Source: a bacterium (GTDB taxonomy: Bacteria; Patescibacteriota; Minisyncoccia; Moranbacterales; DUUL01). Taken from it: 44,220 bases of DNA. The position numbers were made by a program, and so were the translations under genes. Positions 8,080-15,773 of the stretch are shown here, in pieces. Position 1 is the first letter of the stretch. The number at the start of each line of letters is the position of its first letter. Location of the stretch: contig JABGXP010000011.1 of the NCBI GenBank assembly GCA_018675685.1, positions 1-44,220 of the forward strand, in the 5' to 3' direction. The notes under the pieces are model-generated. The model did no database searches, was not told the origin of the DNA, and worked only from the letters and a program-made list of their open reading frames with translations.

Positions 8080-8107
8080 ATTCTAAGTCTTTTGTGATTT
8101 TTGTCAA
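8080..8107 (-). promoter_or_regulatory. Promoter of the thrS T-box transcript
   Basis: On the minus strand, TTGACA (8107-8102), a 16-base spacer and TAGAAT (8085-8080). Transcription would start near 8073, just before the T-box leader. It overlaps the divergent mscL promoter. Confidence 0.75.
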
Positions 8108-8121
8108 ATGTTTGTTATAAT
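8092..8121 (+). promoter_or_regulatory. Promoter of mscL
   Basis: TTGTGA (8092-8097), an 18-base spacer and TATAAT (8116-8121) with extended TGt. It is interleaved with the thrS promoter on the other strand, so the two polymerases would compete for the same DNA. Confidence 0.65.
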
Positions 8122-8177
8122 AACTTTAAGGTGAAAAGCCACTGAACTGTCCAAGGATAATAATTTATATTAAAATT

Positions 8178-8567
8178 ATGTTAAAAGAATTCAAAAAGTT
8201 CGCTATGCGGGGCAACGTTGTTGATATGGCGGTTGGTATCATTATCGGAGCTGCTTTCGGTAAGATTGTTAGCTCCTTTGTTGCTGATATCATTATGCCT
8301 CCAATCGGAGTTGTTTTGGGAGGGATGGACTTTTCCAATCTTATGATAACGCTAAAGAACACCACTAGCACAACTGAAGCCATCACCATTAACTATGGCA
8401 ATTTTCTCAATACCGTTATTGATTTTGTCATTATCGCATTTGCAATTTTCATAGTGATAAAACAACTCAATAGACTCAAGAAAAAAGAAGAGAAGAAAGT
8501 TAAAAAGACACCAGAAGAAGTTCTTCTTTTAAGAGAGATAAGAGACTCTTTGAAAAATAAAAAATAG
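8178..8567 (+). CDS. mscL: Large-conductance mechanosensitive channel
   Basis: A homopentameric membrane channel that opens under hypo-osmotic shock. The 129-residue protein shows the family start ([27 protein letters not shown]) as the N-terminal helix and TM1, a periplasmic-type loop around residues 50-75, TM2 ([13 protein letters not shown]) and a charged C-terminal helical bundle segment ([13 protein letters not shown]). Length is normal. The ATG has no SD. The stop lies 6 bases before the next ATG, so it is probably cotranscribed with the exported hydrolase. Confidence 0.96.
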   Translation: MLKEFKKFAMRGNVVDMAVGIIIGAAFGKIVSSFVADIIMPPIGVVLGGMDFSNLMITLKNTTSTTEAITINYGNFLNTVIDFVIIAFAIFIVIKQLNRLKKKEEKKVKKTPEEVLLLREIRDSLKNKK

Positions 8568-8573
8568 TAAAAA

Positions 8574-9716
8574 ATGATTTTAAGAAAAAAGAAAACCATA
8601 TTCTCTTTGTTATTTTTTTGTGTTGTCGCGATACTAGCTTTATCTGGAAAAGAAAATGGAGAGTTCGAGGTTAAAAATGAGTTTAAAATTATTAAGAGCT
8701 CTTCAATTAAGAAGGACGATAAGCAGTACAACTATAAGTTGATTAGACTGGAAGGAGAAAATGATCCAGCATATGCAGTTTATTATCCTAATCAAAATGC
8801 CAAAGAAACAATTCTAATCACAGCTCCATATGAAAAGATTGATTGGAGTGGAGAACGGATTGATTCTCATCATTGGAAACCACATTCAGTTGTTGATGCC
8901 ACAGAAAGCGCAAATTTGTCTTTAATAAACGGATTTGCAGTATTGCTTGTATACGCACGTTTCTATGAAGGTGGTAATATTAATAATGATATTGAGGATA
9001 TTGTGGCAGGTTTAAAGTTTCTAGAGAACAAAACGGAGAAAATTGGAATTTATGGTGGTTCTTGGGGAGGATTTGAAGCGTTGTATGGAGCAGTGAACTC
9101 ATCAGTAAAACCAGTTGTTGGAGTCGCTTTCTATCCACCAAGCGACATGGAGTCTTGGCTGAATTGGACAAAGGAGTCCCCAGGTGAAGATTTCTGGAAG
9201 CCATATCAAAAAAGAGTAGAAGAAGGTGCAAAAAATGAATATGAGAAGTGGAACCATGAGTACATTGCTAGAAACCTAGAGACAAATTTCCTGATTGTGC
9301 ATGCCTATCAAGACACACTCGTTCCTTTCTCTCAGTCATATGATTTAGTGAATAGTTCGGATAGATTTGACGAAATGTGGCTATTAAAAAAAGAGGAAAA
9401 GTTGAGTCATGGAAAGTCATTGCATGCTGAAAAAATTTCAATGGAAACTATGAGTTCATTTGTGTATCTGATGAGAGGTCTCACGGATAGAGAACTACTT
9501 ATGATTTTTGATAGAGTTGGTGTCGATAACTATCTTGCTGATTTAGAAGTGCTGAAAGAAGGGGGCGAAGACATTAGCTGGAGCAAATCTTTATTTGAGA
9601 AAATGTTTTCACCAAATATCAACTATTATGATGTGGAAACTGCTAAAATTGTGACAAGTCAAGAACTCAAAAAAGAATATCAAGAAGGAATTGAAAAGTT
9701 GGAAGTGAGTTTGTGA
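8574..9716 (+). CDS. Exported or membrane-anchored alpha/beta hydrolase (prolyl-oligopeptidase/dienelactone hydrolase-like)
   Basis: A hydrophobic N-terminus (residues 9-24, FSLLFFCVVAILAL) suggests export or a membrane anchor. The body has the alpha/beta-hydrolase triad: nucleophile Ser163 in GGSWGG, Asp247 in AYQDTLVPF, and a His at 279 or 284 in SHGKSLH. This spacing fits S9-type or dienelactone-hydrolase-like enzymes. The last ~80 residues after the triad are a helical extension I do not recognise. The substrate could be a peptide, ester or lipid. It follows mscL by 6 bases. Confidence 0.75.
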   Translation: MILRKKKTIFSLLFFCVVAILALSGKENGEFEVKNEFKIIKSSSIKKDDKQYNYKLIRLEGENDPAYAVYYPNQNAKETILITAPYEKIDWSGERIDSHHWKPHSVVDATESANLSLINGFAVLLVYARFYEGGNINNDIEDIVAGLKFLENKTEKIGIYGGSWGGFEALYGAVNSSVKPVVGVAFYPPSDMESWLNWTKESPGEDFWKPYQKRVEEGAKNEYEKWNHEYIARNLETNFLIVHAYQDTLVPFSQSYDLVNSSDRFDEMWLLKKEEKLSHGKSLHAEKISMETMSSFVYLMRGLTDRELLMIFDRVGVDNYLADLEVLKEGGEDISWSKSLFEKMFSPNINYYDVETAKIVTSQELKKEYQEGIEKLEVSL

Positions 9717-9903
9717 CTTTGAATAATATATGGATTTTTGTTATAACAACAAAAAAAGTAGGATAAAAACAAAGTATTTAAAGCCTCTCGTTATAAGTTC
9801 TAGTAAAAAATCTTAATAATTCTGGCGATTTACTCTCTTGACCAGTCTAAGTGTCACTTTTTAGTTATCGGGGCATGTAACAACAAATGATTTGATTGGA
9901 AGA

Positions 9904-9939
9904 TAGAGGACTCTATAGATGTCACTATAGAGTCCTCTA
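9904..9939. repeat. Perfect 15-bp inverted repeat without U-tract
   Basis: tagaggactctatag and ctatagagtcctcta pair perfectly around atgtca. Neither strand has a T-run after the hairpin, so it is not a standard terminator. The rest of the 283-base gap between the hydrolase and dnaE shows no ORF or RNA gene that I can recognise. Confidence 0.75.
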
Positions 9940-9950
9940 AAACATAAAAG

Positions 9951-9981
9951 ATAAAAAACAGACTAGTTGTCTGTTTTTTAT
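9951..9981. terminator. Terminator after dnaE (bidirectional form)
   Basis: ataaaaaacagac and gtctgttttttat form a 13-bp stem with loop tagtt, 19 bases beyond the dnaE stop on the minus strand and flanked by A/T runs on both sides. Confidence 0.85.
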
Positions 9982-9999
9982 TATAAAGAAAGTTATATA

Positions 10000-12900
10000 T
10001 TACTCAAAAACAACATTTCCATTTCCCACAATTCCTTTAATCTTCTCAATAGTATCAAGATTGAAAGTAATACGATGTGGAGTTTCCAATTTGCCTCCGA
10101 TTTCAGGAGCTGTTATAAACACACTGCAAAGACCTTTTTTGTTGGTTTGCAAAATTTTTGATATTTTCTCTAGCGTGACTTTGTCACACCCAGTGTTAAT
10201 CGTGATTAAAATATTTTTCTGGATAGTTTCTTCCTTGGAAGACTTAGGTGCTGAAGCGGGGCGATTTGATGGATGTTTGAATTTCTCTAAAGTAGGCGTA
10301 GTCTCTTTGATTTCCTTTTTCTTGTAGCGCCACAATTCTTTTTCATCGACTTCCAATGCTTCTTCTGTGAGAAGTTTCAATTCATCATCTTTTTCTGAAA
10401 GTTTACCAGTCAAAAGCAAGATCTTCTCCTCAACCCAAACGTCCCCAGTCCTCTCGATTGTTTTTGGAAAAACAAGGGCTTCAAGCTTACCGAGTCCATC
10501 TTCAATGGTGACAAAATACATCAACTGATTTCTTCTAGTGTAGATTTTTTGCATCTTAGTGATGATTCCACCAACTGTTACCTTATGATTAACGTGTGAT
10601 GCAGAAAGTTTTTGAATCGGAGTCGCAAACTTCTTGAAGTAGTCTTGATAACCACGCAGTGGATGATCAGAGATATAAAGACCCAAAAGCGCTTTCTCCC
10701 AAGAGAGTCGTTGTTTTTTGGGAACCGCATCAGCTTCATGCAGAGTTATTTTTGGCATCATATCTTCCTCCCCGTCTGCAGAGCCAAAGAGAGAAGATTG
10801 ACCAGCTAAGGCATTCTTTTGAAAATCTTTTGCATAATTAAGTAGCGTTTCAACATTCTGAATGACTTTATTTCTAGAAATAATACTATCGAGCGCACCA
10901 CTCATTGCAAGAGCTTCAAGTGATTTTTTATTCATATCCTTCTCCTGAACACGCTCTAACATGTCAATAATGTCTTTGTATTTTCCATTTTCCTCTCTTT
11001 CGATTATTATCTTTTGAGCAATATTAGTCCCAACTCCCTTGATACCCTCCAATCCAAAACGAATTTTAATTTTATCGTCTTTAGAATCTTTCTCGGGGAA
11101 AAGTACTGCAAATTGACTGAAACTTTCATTTACATCAGGAGGCAGAACTTCAATTCCCATTTCGCGAGCTTCTTCAATTTCAATTGCAATTCGATCGATA
11201 TCATCCTTGTCTGAATTTAAAAGCGCTGCTACAAATTGGGCAGGGTAGTGAGCTTTTAGGAAAGCTGTTTGATAACCGATTAGCGCATAACAAGCCGCAT
11301 GAGAACGGTTAAACCCATAACCAGCGAATGGTTCAATGAAAGAGAATACTTTTTTGGCCAACACTTCAGATACTTTATTTTTAACACACCCTTCAATGAA
11401 TTTTTGCTTTTGTTTCTCAATCATCTCAACAATTTTTTTACCCATCGCCTTCCTTAAAACATCAGCTTCTCCAGGAGTAAAACCAGCAAGTTCCTGGGAG
11501 ATTTTCATCACCTGCTCTTGGTAAACAACAACGCCATAAGTATTTTCAATGATTGGCTTAAGCTTGGGGTGGAAATAATCAATTTTCCTTTTCCCATGCT
11601 TTCCATCAACGAAGTCAGGGATCCATTCCATTGGTCCTGGGCGATACAAGGCAACCATTGCAATGATGTCCTCAAAGACAGTAGGTTTGAGTTTTTTTAA
11701 ATACCTCTTCATTCCCGAAGATTCTAATTGAAAAACACCAGTAGTAGAACCTTTCTGTAATAATTCATAGGTCTTTGAGTCATCAAGAGGCAGGGTATCA
11801 ATATCAATTACATCGCCAGTTGTTTTTTCAATTATTTTCAATGCATTTTCAATAATAGTAAGGTTTTTAAGACCCAGAAAATCCATCTTCAAGAGGCCAA
11901 TTTTTTCTACATAAGAAGCTTTTGAGGAAGAAGCGTATTGAGTTACAATAGATGGCTCAGTTCCTTTTTTCCCAGTCATATACTGCAAAGGAGAGTATTC
12001 CACGACAGGCTCATCTGTGATTACAACACCACATGCATGTACAGAAGCATGGCGAGCGACACCTTCCAGACGAAGAGCTGCATCGATGATACGTTTAGCA
12101 TTCGTATTGCCATTGTATTCCATTATTAGTTCTTTTGACGTTTCAAGTGCTGTTTGAAGGTTTGTGAATTGAGGAATCATCTTAGCCAATTTGTCACAGT
12201 AGGTATATTCTACATCCAAAACACGGCCAACATCACGAATTGCAGCTCGAGCCGCCATTGTTCCAAAGGTTATGATTTGAGCGACATGATCATACCCATA
12301 TTTTTTACGACAATATTGCAAAACCTCATCTCGACGATGATCAGCAAAATCAGCATCGACATCTGGCATCGAGATTCTATCTGGATTTAAGAAACGTTCA
12401 AAAAGCAGGCCATATTCTAGTGGGTCAAGATTCGTTATTCCAGTTAAATACGAAACAAAACTTCCAGCAGCGCTTCCACGTCCAGGGCCAACAATAATTC
12501 CTTGCTTCTTAGCCCAATTCATGAAATCTTGGACAATCAAAAAATATCCTGAGAATCCCATTCTCGAAATTACACCTAGTTCAAATTCCAGTCTTTCTTT
12601 GTGTTCTTTGTTGTATCCGCCATTCTTATACCTTTCTTTAATTCCTTTTTCACAAAGACTTAAGAGATATGAGTCTGCAGTGAAACCTTCAGGCACATCG
12701 AAGTGTGGAAGTTTGGTATTGCCAAATTCGATTGTCACATCGCATCTCTTTGCAATCTCTTGTGTATTTTCAATCGCCTCAGGAACATCCTTGAAACATT
12801 CGCACATTTCTTCGGGGCTCTTTAGGTATAGGTCAAAATCCATCATACTCATTCGATTCGGCTCGTCTTTTTTACGCCCAGTTTGTAAGCAAAGAAGAAT

Positions 12901-13569
12901 ATCTTGAACATCCTTGTCTTCAGGGTTAACATAATGAAGATCAGCAGAAGCAACAAGCGGAATCCCCGTTTCTTTGGAAATCTTTCGAAGGCCTTTGTTA
13001 GCAATAAGCTGTTTATCTAAACTTGGTAAGTATTGAATTTCCAAAAAGAAACTACCTTTCCCGAGAATTTTTTGATACTCCAAGGCTTTATTTTTTGCTT
13101 CTTCATATTTTCCTCCAATTATAATTTGTGCGATTTCTCCTTGAACACAACCGCTAAGTCCAATAATGCCCTTGCTGTATTTTTTAAGAAGTGAGAGATC
13201 AATTCTTGGTTTATAATAAAATCCTTCCAGATGAGCTGTTGTCGAGAGCTTCATTAGATTTCGATACCCTTCATTTGTTTCGGCGAGCAATGTAAGATGA
13301 TAACGGTCTTCGTCCACACGCGGTTGTTTGTTGTGTAGACCATTGGGAGCGACATACATCTCGCACCCCAAGATAGGCTTAATTCCTCTTTGTGTTGCTT
13401 TATCGTAAAATTCAGGGACTCCATACATCGTTCCATGATCAGTAATTGCGATTGAGTCCATTCCAAGTTCTTGCACACGATCAAGAATATCGTCGATTTT
13501 TCCTAAACCGTCGAGGAGACTATAATGCGTGTGGACATGGAGATGAGTGAATTTTTGTTTTGATGACAT
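10000..13569 (-). CDS. dnaE: DNA polymerase III alpha subunit
   Basis: The replicative polymerase subunit. The 1189-residue protein starts with a PHP domain (FTHLHVHTHYSLLDG, near residue 8) and continues into the C-family polymerase core, with catalytic aspartates in MPDVDADF near residue 403 and the third carboxylate in KMDFLGLKNL. It ends with the helix-hairpin-helix (EGIKGVGTNIAQ), the OB fold (VGGIITKMQKIYTRRNQLMYF, near 1010) and the C-terminal tau-binding region. PHP His residues look intact (HVHTHYS, ITDHGTMYG), so metal-dependent proofreading is possible. The ATG has no SD; it is transcribed from its own promoter with a hairpin in the leader. Confidence 0.97.
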   Translation of the reverse strand: MSSKQKFTHLHVHTHYSLLDGLGKIDDILDRVQELGMDSIAITDHGTMYGVPEFYDKATQRGIKPILGCEMYVAPNGLHNKQPRVDEDRYHLTLLAETNEGYRNLMKLSTTAHLEGFYYKPRIDLSLLKKYSKGIIGLSGCVQGEIAQIIIGGKYEEAKNKALEYQKILGKGSFFLEIQYLPSLDKQLIANKGLRKISKETGIPLVASADLHYVNPEDKDVQDILLCLQTGRKKDEPNRMSMMDFDLYLKSPEEMCECFKDVPEAIENTQEIAKRCDVTIEFGNTKLPHFDVPEGFTADSYLLSLCEKGIKERYKNGGYNKEHKERLEFELGVISRMGFSGYFLIVQDFMNWAKKQGIIVGPGRGSAAGSFVSYLTGITNLDPLEYGLLFERFLNPDRISMPDVDADFADHRRDEVLQYCRKKYGYDHVAQIITFGTMAARAAIRDVGRVLDVEYTYCDKLAKMIPQFTNLQTALETSKELIMEYNGNTNAKRIIDAALRLEGVARHASVHACGVVITDEPVVEYSPLQYMTGKKGTEPSIVTQYASSSKASYVEKIGLLKMDFLGLKNLTIIENALKIIEKTTGDVIDIDTLPLDDSKTYELLQKGSTTGVFQLESSGMKRYLKKLKPTVFEDIIAMVALYRPGPMEWIPDFVDGKHGKRKIDYFHPKLKPIIENTYGVVVYQEQVMKISQELAGFTPGEADVLRKAMGKKIVEMIEKQKQKFIEGCVKNKVSEVLAKKVFSFIEPFAGYGFNRSHAACYALIGYQTAFLKAHYPAQFVAALLNSDKDDIDRIAIEIEEAREMGIEVLPPDVNESFSQFAVLFPEKDSKDDKIKIRFGLEGIKGVGTNIAQKIIIEREENGKYKDIIDMLERVQEKDMNKKSLEALAMSGALDSIISRNKVIQNVETLLNYAKDFQKNALAGQSSLFGSADGEEDMMPKITLHEADAVPKKQRLSWEKALLGLYISDHPLRGYQDYFKKFATPIQKLSASHVNHKVTVGGIITKMQKIYTRRNQLMYFVTIEDGLGKLEALVFPKTIERTGDVWVEEKILLLTGKLSEKDDELKLLTEEALEVDEKELWRYKKKEIKETTPTLEKFKHPSNRPASAPKSSKEETIQKNILITINTGCDKVTLEKISKILQTNKKGLCSVFITAPEIGGKLETPHRITFNLDTIEKIKGIVGNGNVVFE

Positions 13570-13600
13570 AGTTTAGAAAAAGAGTGCCTTTAAAAGTAAG

Positions 13601-13635
13601 AAAGCTTTTTTTGGATCCCCCAAAAATAGCTTTTC
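13601..13635 (-). promoter_or_regulatory. Hairpin in the dnaE leader
   Basis: On the minus strand, AAAGCT-A-TTTTT-GG pairs with CC-AAAAA-x-AGCTTT (one mismatch) just after the predicted dnaE transcription start and about 30 bases before the ATG. It could be a 5' stabilising hairpin or an attenuator; its T-run is poor. Confidence 0.45.
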
Positions 13636-13653
13636 CCCATCTAGCGTTTTTTA

Positions 13654-13682
13654 AGTATACAATCTTTATCCATAGTTTTCAA
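13654..13682 (-). promoter_or_regulatory. Promoter of dnaE
   Basis: On the minus strand, TTGAAA (13682-13677), a 17-base spacer and TATACT (13659-13654). Confidence 0.7.
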
Positions 13683-13722
13683 TATTTGATTTTTTGATAA
13701 AATGTGGTGTAAAAAGAATTTA

Positions 13723-13763
13723 CAAAAAAACAACTCCCTTGCAAAACAATGAATGCAAGGGAG
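13723..13763 (-). terminator. Terminator after the 63-aa membrane protein gene
   Basis: A 10-bp stem (ctcccttgca / tgcaagggag) is followed on the minus strand by a run of seven T, 20 bases past the stop of the small gene. Confidence 0.9.
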
Positions 13764-13784
13764 GCTGAATATAAAAACTGGAAT

Positions 13785-13976
13785 TTATCTGTTGCGGACT
13801 GCAACAACAAAAGTGATCACGGGAGCAGGGAGCATCATAAGTATCAGCCAAAAGTTAGTTATAATTGGCTGGTTTTTAATTCCCATAGCCATTTTATTTG
13901 CTGCATCAAATGGTGCTGCGATAAACAAATAGCTTACAAGAATTGCCAAAGCAACTTTTACGATAATTTTAGTCAT
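13785..13976 (-). CDS. Small two-TM membrane protein, 63 aa
   Basis: I recognise no family. There are two hydrophobic stretches: residues 4-24 (IIVKVALAILVSYLFIAAPF) and about 38-58 (ITNFWLILMMLPAPVITFVVA), joined by a short loop with KMAMGIKNQP, and ending VRNR. It is a real gene rather than a shadow: its ATG is preceded by an AAGGAG SD, rare in this window, it has a perfect consensus promoter and it is followed by a strong terminator. The opposing ORF at 13749-14009 lacks all of these. High expression is predicted; function is unknown. Confidence 0.8.
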   Translation of the reverse strand: MTKIIVKVALAILVSYLFIAAPFDAANKMAMGIKNQPIITNFWLILMMLPAPVITFVVAVRNR

Positions 13977-14039
13977 GATTTAGTCCCTCTCCTTTATGAG
14001 TTTGTCTAAAAAATTCTCTTTATTTAACGTTCTATTTAT

Positions 14040-14068
14040 ATTATAGCACTCTTTGTATATTTTGTCAA
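14040..14068 (-). promoter_or_regulatory. Consensus promoter of the 63-aa membrane protein gene
   Basis: On the minus strand, TTGACA (14068-14063), a 17-base spacer and TATAAT (14045-14040), with extended TGc. Both hexamers match the sigma70 consensus perfectly, the best in the window. Confidence 0.85.
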
Positions 14069-14103
14069 TAGAAAAGAAATGACAAAGTAAGAAATGTTTA
14101 AAC

Positions 14104-14142
14104 AAAAAAACACGGCTACCAAGAATGGTGACAGTGTTTTTG
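14104..14142 (-). terminator. Terminator after tRNA-Lys
   Basis: On the minus strand, AAAAACAC pairs with GTGTTTTT around an inner ACCA-TTCT-TGGT hairpin, with some mismatches, ending in a run of seven T. It starts 4 bases after the tRNA. Confidence 0.7.
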
Positions 14143-14146
14143 TTTG

Positions 14147-14219
14147 TACGCGCAGAGGGATTTGAACCCCCGACCTTCTGCTTAAAAGGCAGTTGCTCTA
14201 CCAACTGAGCTATGCGCGC
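14147..14219 (-). tRNA. tRNA-Lys (anticodon UUU)
   Basis: The cloverleaf is complete on the minus strand: acceptor GCGCGCA/TGCGCGT (one G-U), D-arm with AGTTGGTAGA, anticodon arm CTGC-CTTTTAA-GCAG giving UUU, and T-arm GGGGGTTCAAATCCC. The discriminator is A, and CCA is not encoded (next bases CAA). Confidence 0.95.
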
Positions 14220-14331
14220 ATAAATGGATTGTCAAAATGCTTGAAAAATATTTCTCATTAAAACAAAAACATCACTTGAAAAGTGGATTTGAGAGCTATT
14301 ATTTTTCAAACATTTCTAATTATATACAAAC

Positions 14332-14360
14332 TTGCGGAAATGTCAACGGAGAAGTATAAT
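14332..14360 (+). promoter_or_regulatory. Promoter of the eno run
   Basis: TTGCGG (14332-14337), a 17-base spacer and TATAAT (14355-14360). It overlaps the ORF-track start of eno, which supports the later ATG at 14404. Confidence 0.6.
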
Positions 14361-14403
14361 TGAGAAAGAAAAAGAAAATTTCATTAAAATATTAAACAAA
14401 AAA

Positions 14404-15663
14404 ATGAAAATAAAAAATATTGATGCGCACGAAATTTTAGATTCTCGTGGGATTCCTGCGTTGGAAGTTAAGCTTACATTAGAGGACGGCAGAACTGTAA
14501 AAGCAGCTGTGCCTTCTGGTGCTTCAACTGGAACAAAAGAAGCTCTTGAAATGAGAGATGGCGATGAAAGATTCGGAGGCAAAGGTGTTTTAAAGGCCTG
14601 TGCTCATGTTATGGAGGATATTTTACCGCAAATTAAAGACATGGAGGTTGAAGACCTTATTGCAATCGATGAAGCCATGATCCAGCTTGACGGAACAGAG
14701 AATAAGGCAAAGTTGGGGGCAAATGCAATTTTGGGTGTTTCATTGGCAGTCGCAAGAGCGGGGGCAATTTCAAAAGGAGTTGAACTTTGGCAGCACTTAC
14801 AAGAGATCTATAAGTTTGAAAGACCAGAAAATTGGAACTTTCCAGTTCCAATGATTAATGTCGTTAATGGTGGAGAACATGCTGACAGCGGCTTAGACAT
14901 TCAAGAATTTATGCTAGTTCCTTCTGGATTCAATACTTTTGCCGAGAGATTGCAGGCGGGGGCAGAAACGTACCAAGCATTAAAAAAAGTTTTAACAGGA
15001 AAAGGCTATCGTGTTGCAGTTGGTGATGAAGGTGGTTTTGCTCCAGCTCTCAATGCTAACGCTGAAGCTCTAGAGCTAATCATAGAAGCAATCGGAGAAA
15101 CTAAGTATGAAGCTGGGACTCAAATAAAAACAGGAATTGATGCAGCTGCAAGTGAATTTTTTGACAAAGAGACAGGGATGTATAACTTAAAATTAGATAA
15201 TGTTTCTTTGGATAGTGAACAGATGAGCGCCATGTATCGCGAATGGATAGAGAAATATCAAATGGAGCTTATTGAGGATCCAATGAGTGAATTTGATTGG
15301 GATGGATGGAAAATGTTTAACGAACAATCAGGAGGAGACATTTCTGTTATTGCAGACGATCTAACGGTGACTAACAAAAAGATTCTAGATGAAGCAAAAG
15401 AAAAAAATGCAGCTAATGCAATTTTGATAAAAGTTAATCAAATTGGTTCAGTTACTGAAACTGCTAGATGTGTACGAGCAGCGAAAGAATATGGAATGAA
15501 AGTCGCCGTTTCTCATAGAAGTGGCGAAACAACTGATGATTTCATTGGCGATTTAGCCGTTGGTTTTTTTGCTGATTATGTGAAATTTGGAAGCACGGCG
15601 AGAGGGGAAAGAGTGTGTAAGTATAATCGAGTTGCCGAGATAGAAAGAGAGACTAATAAATAG
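14404..15663 (+). CDS. eno: Enolase
   Basis: Converts 2-phosphoglycerate to phosphoenolpyruvate. The 419-residue protein from the ATG at 14404 starts MKIKNIDAHEILDSRG, the normal family N-terminus; the 24 extra residues of the ORF-track start come from the promoter region and are rejected. Visible motifs are PSGASTG, GEHADSGLDIQEF, VGDEGGFAP, the signature ILIKVNQIGSVTET and SHRSGETTDDF, which include the magnesium ligands and catalytic Lys/Glu. The leader is A-rich with no SD. It heads a plus-strand run that continues with gpmI, so the last steps of glycolysis are together. Confidence 0.97.
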   Translation: MKIKNIDAHEILDSRGIPALEVKLTLEDGRTVKAAVPSGASTGTKEALEMRDGDERFGGKGVLKACAHVMEDILPQIKDMEVEDLIAIDEAMIQLDGTENKAKLGANAILGVSLAVARAGAISKGVELWQHLQEIYKFERPENWNFPVPMINVVNGGEHADSGLDIQEFMLVPSGFNTFAERLQAGAETYQALKKVLTGKGYRVAVGDEGGFAPALNANAEALELIIEAIGETKYEAGTQIKTGIDAAASEFFDKETGMYNLKLDNVSLDSEQMSAMYREWIEKYQMELIEDPMSEFDWDGWKMFNEQSGGDISVIADDLTVTNKKILDEAKEKNAANAILIKVNQIGSVTETARCVRAAKEYGMKVAVSHRSGETTDDFIGDLAVGFFADYVKFGSTARGERVCKYNRVAEIERETNK

Positions 15664-15692
15664 TTTCTGAAATTTTTAAAATAAATACCAGG

Positions 15693-15736
15693 GTGCTTAT
15701 CGTTGTAAATGCAATAACGCACTGAGGTACTTTTTT
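15693..15736 (+). terminator. Weak hairpin with T-run between eno and gpmI
   Basis: GTGC-TTAT pairs with ATAA-c-GCAC (bulged C), and a T-run follows 8 bases later. It may be a partial terminator that lowers expression downstream of eno, or a processing site; the pairing is imperfect. Confidence 0.35.
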
Positions 15737-15773
15737 CGTAGCTGAAAATAAAAAATGAAATAGAAGAATAGAC

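Noticed and set aside
13749-14009. Plus-strand 86-aa ORF
   Set aside because: It is antisense to the 63-aa membrane gene, which has promoter, SD and terminator; the plus frame has none.
14332-14403. 24-residue N-terminal extension of enolase in the ORF track
   Set aside because: It covers the promoter hexamers and does not resemble enolase; the ATG at 14404 starts the normal family N-terminus.
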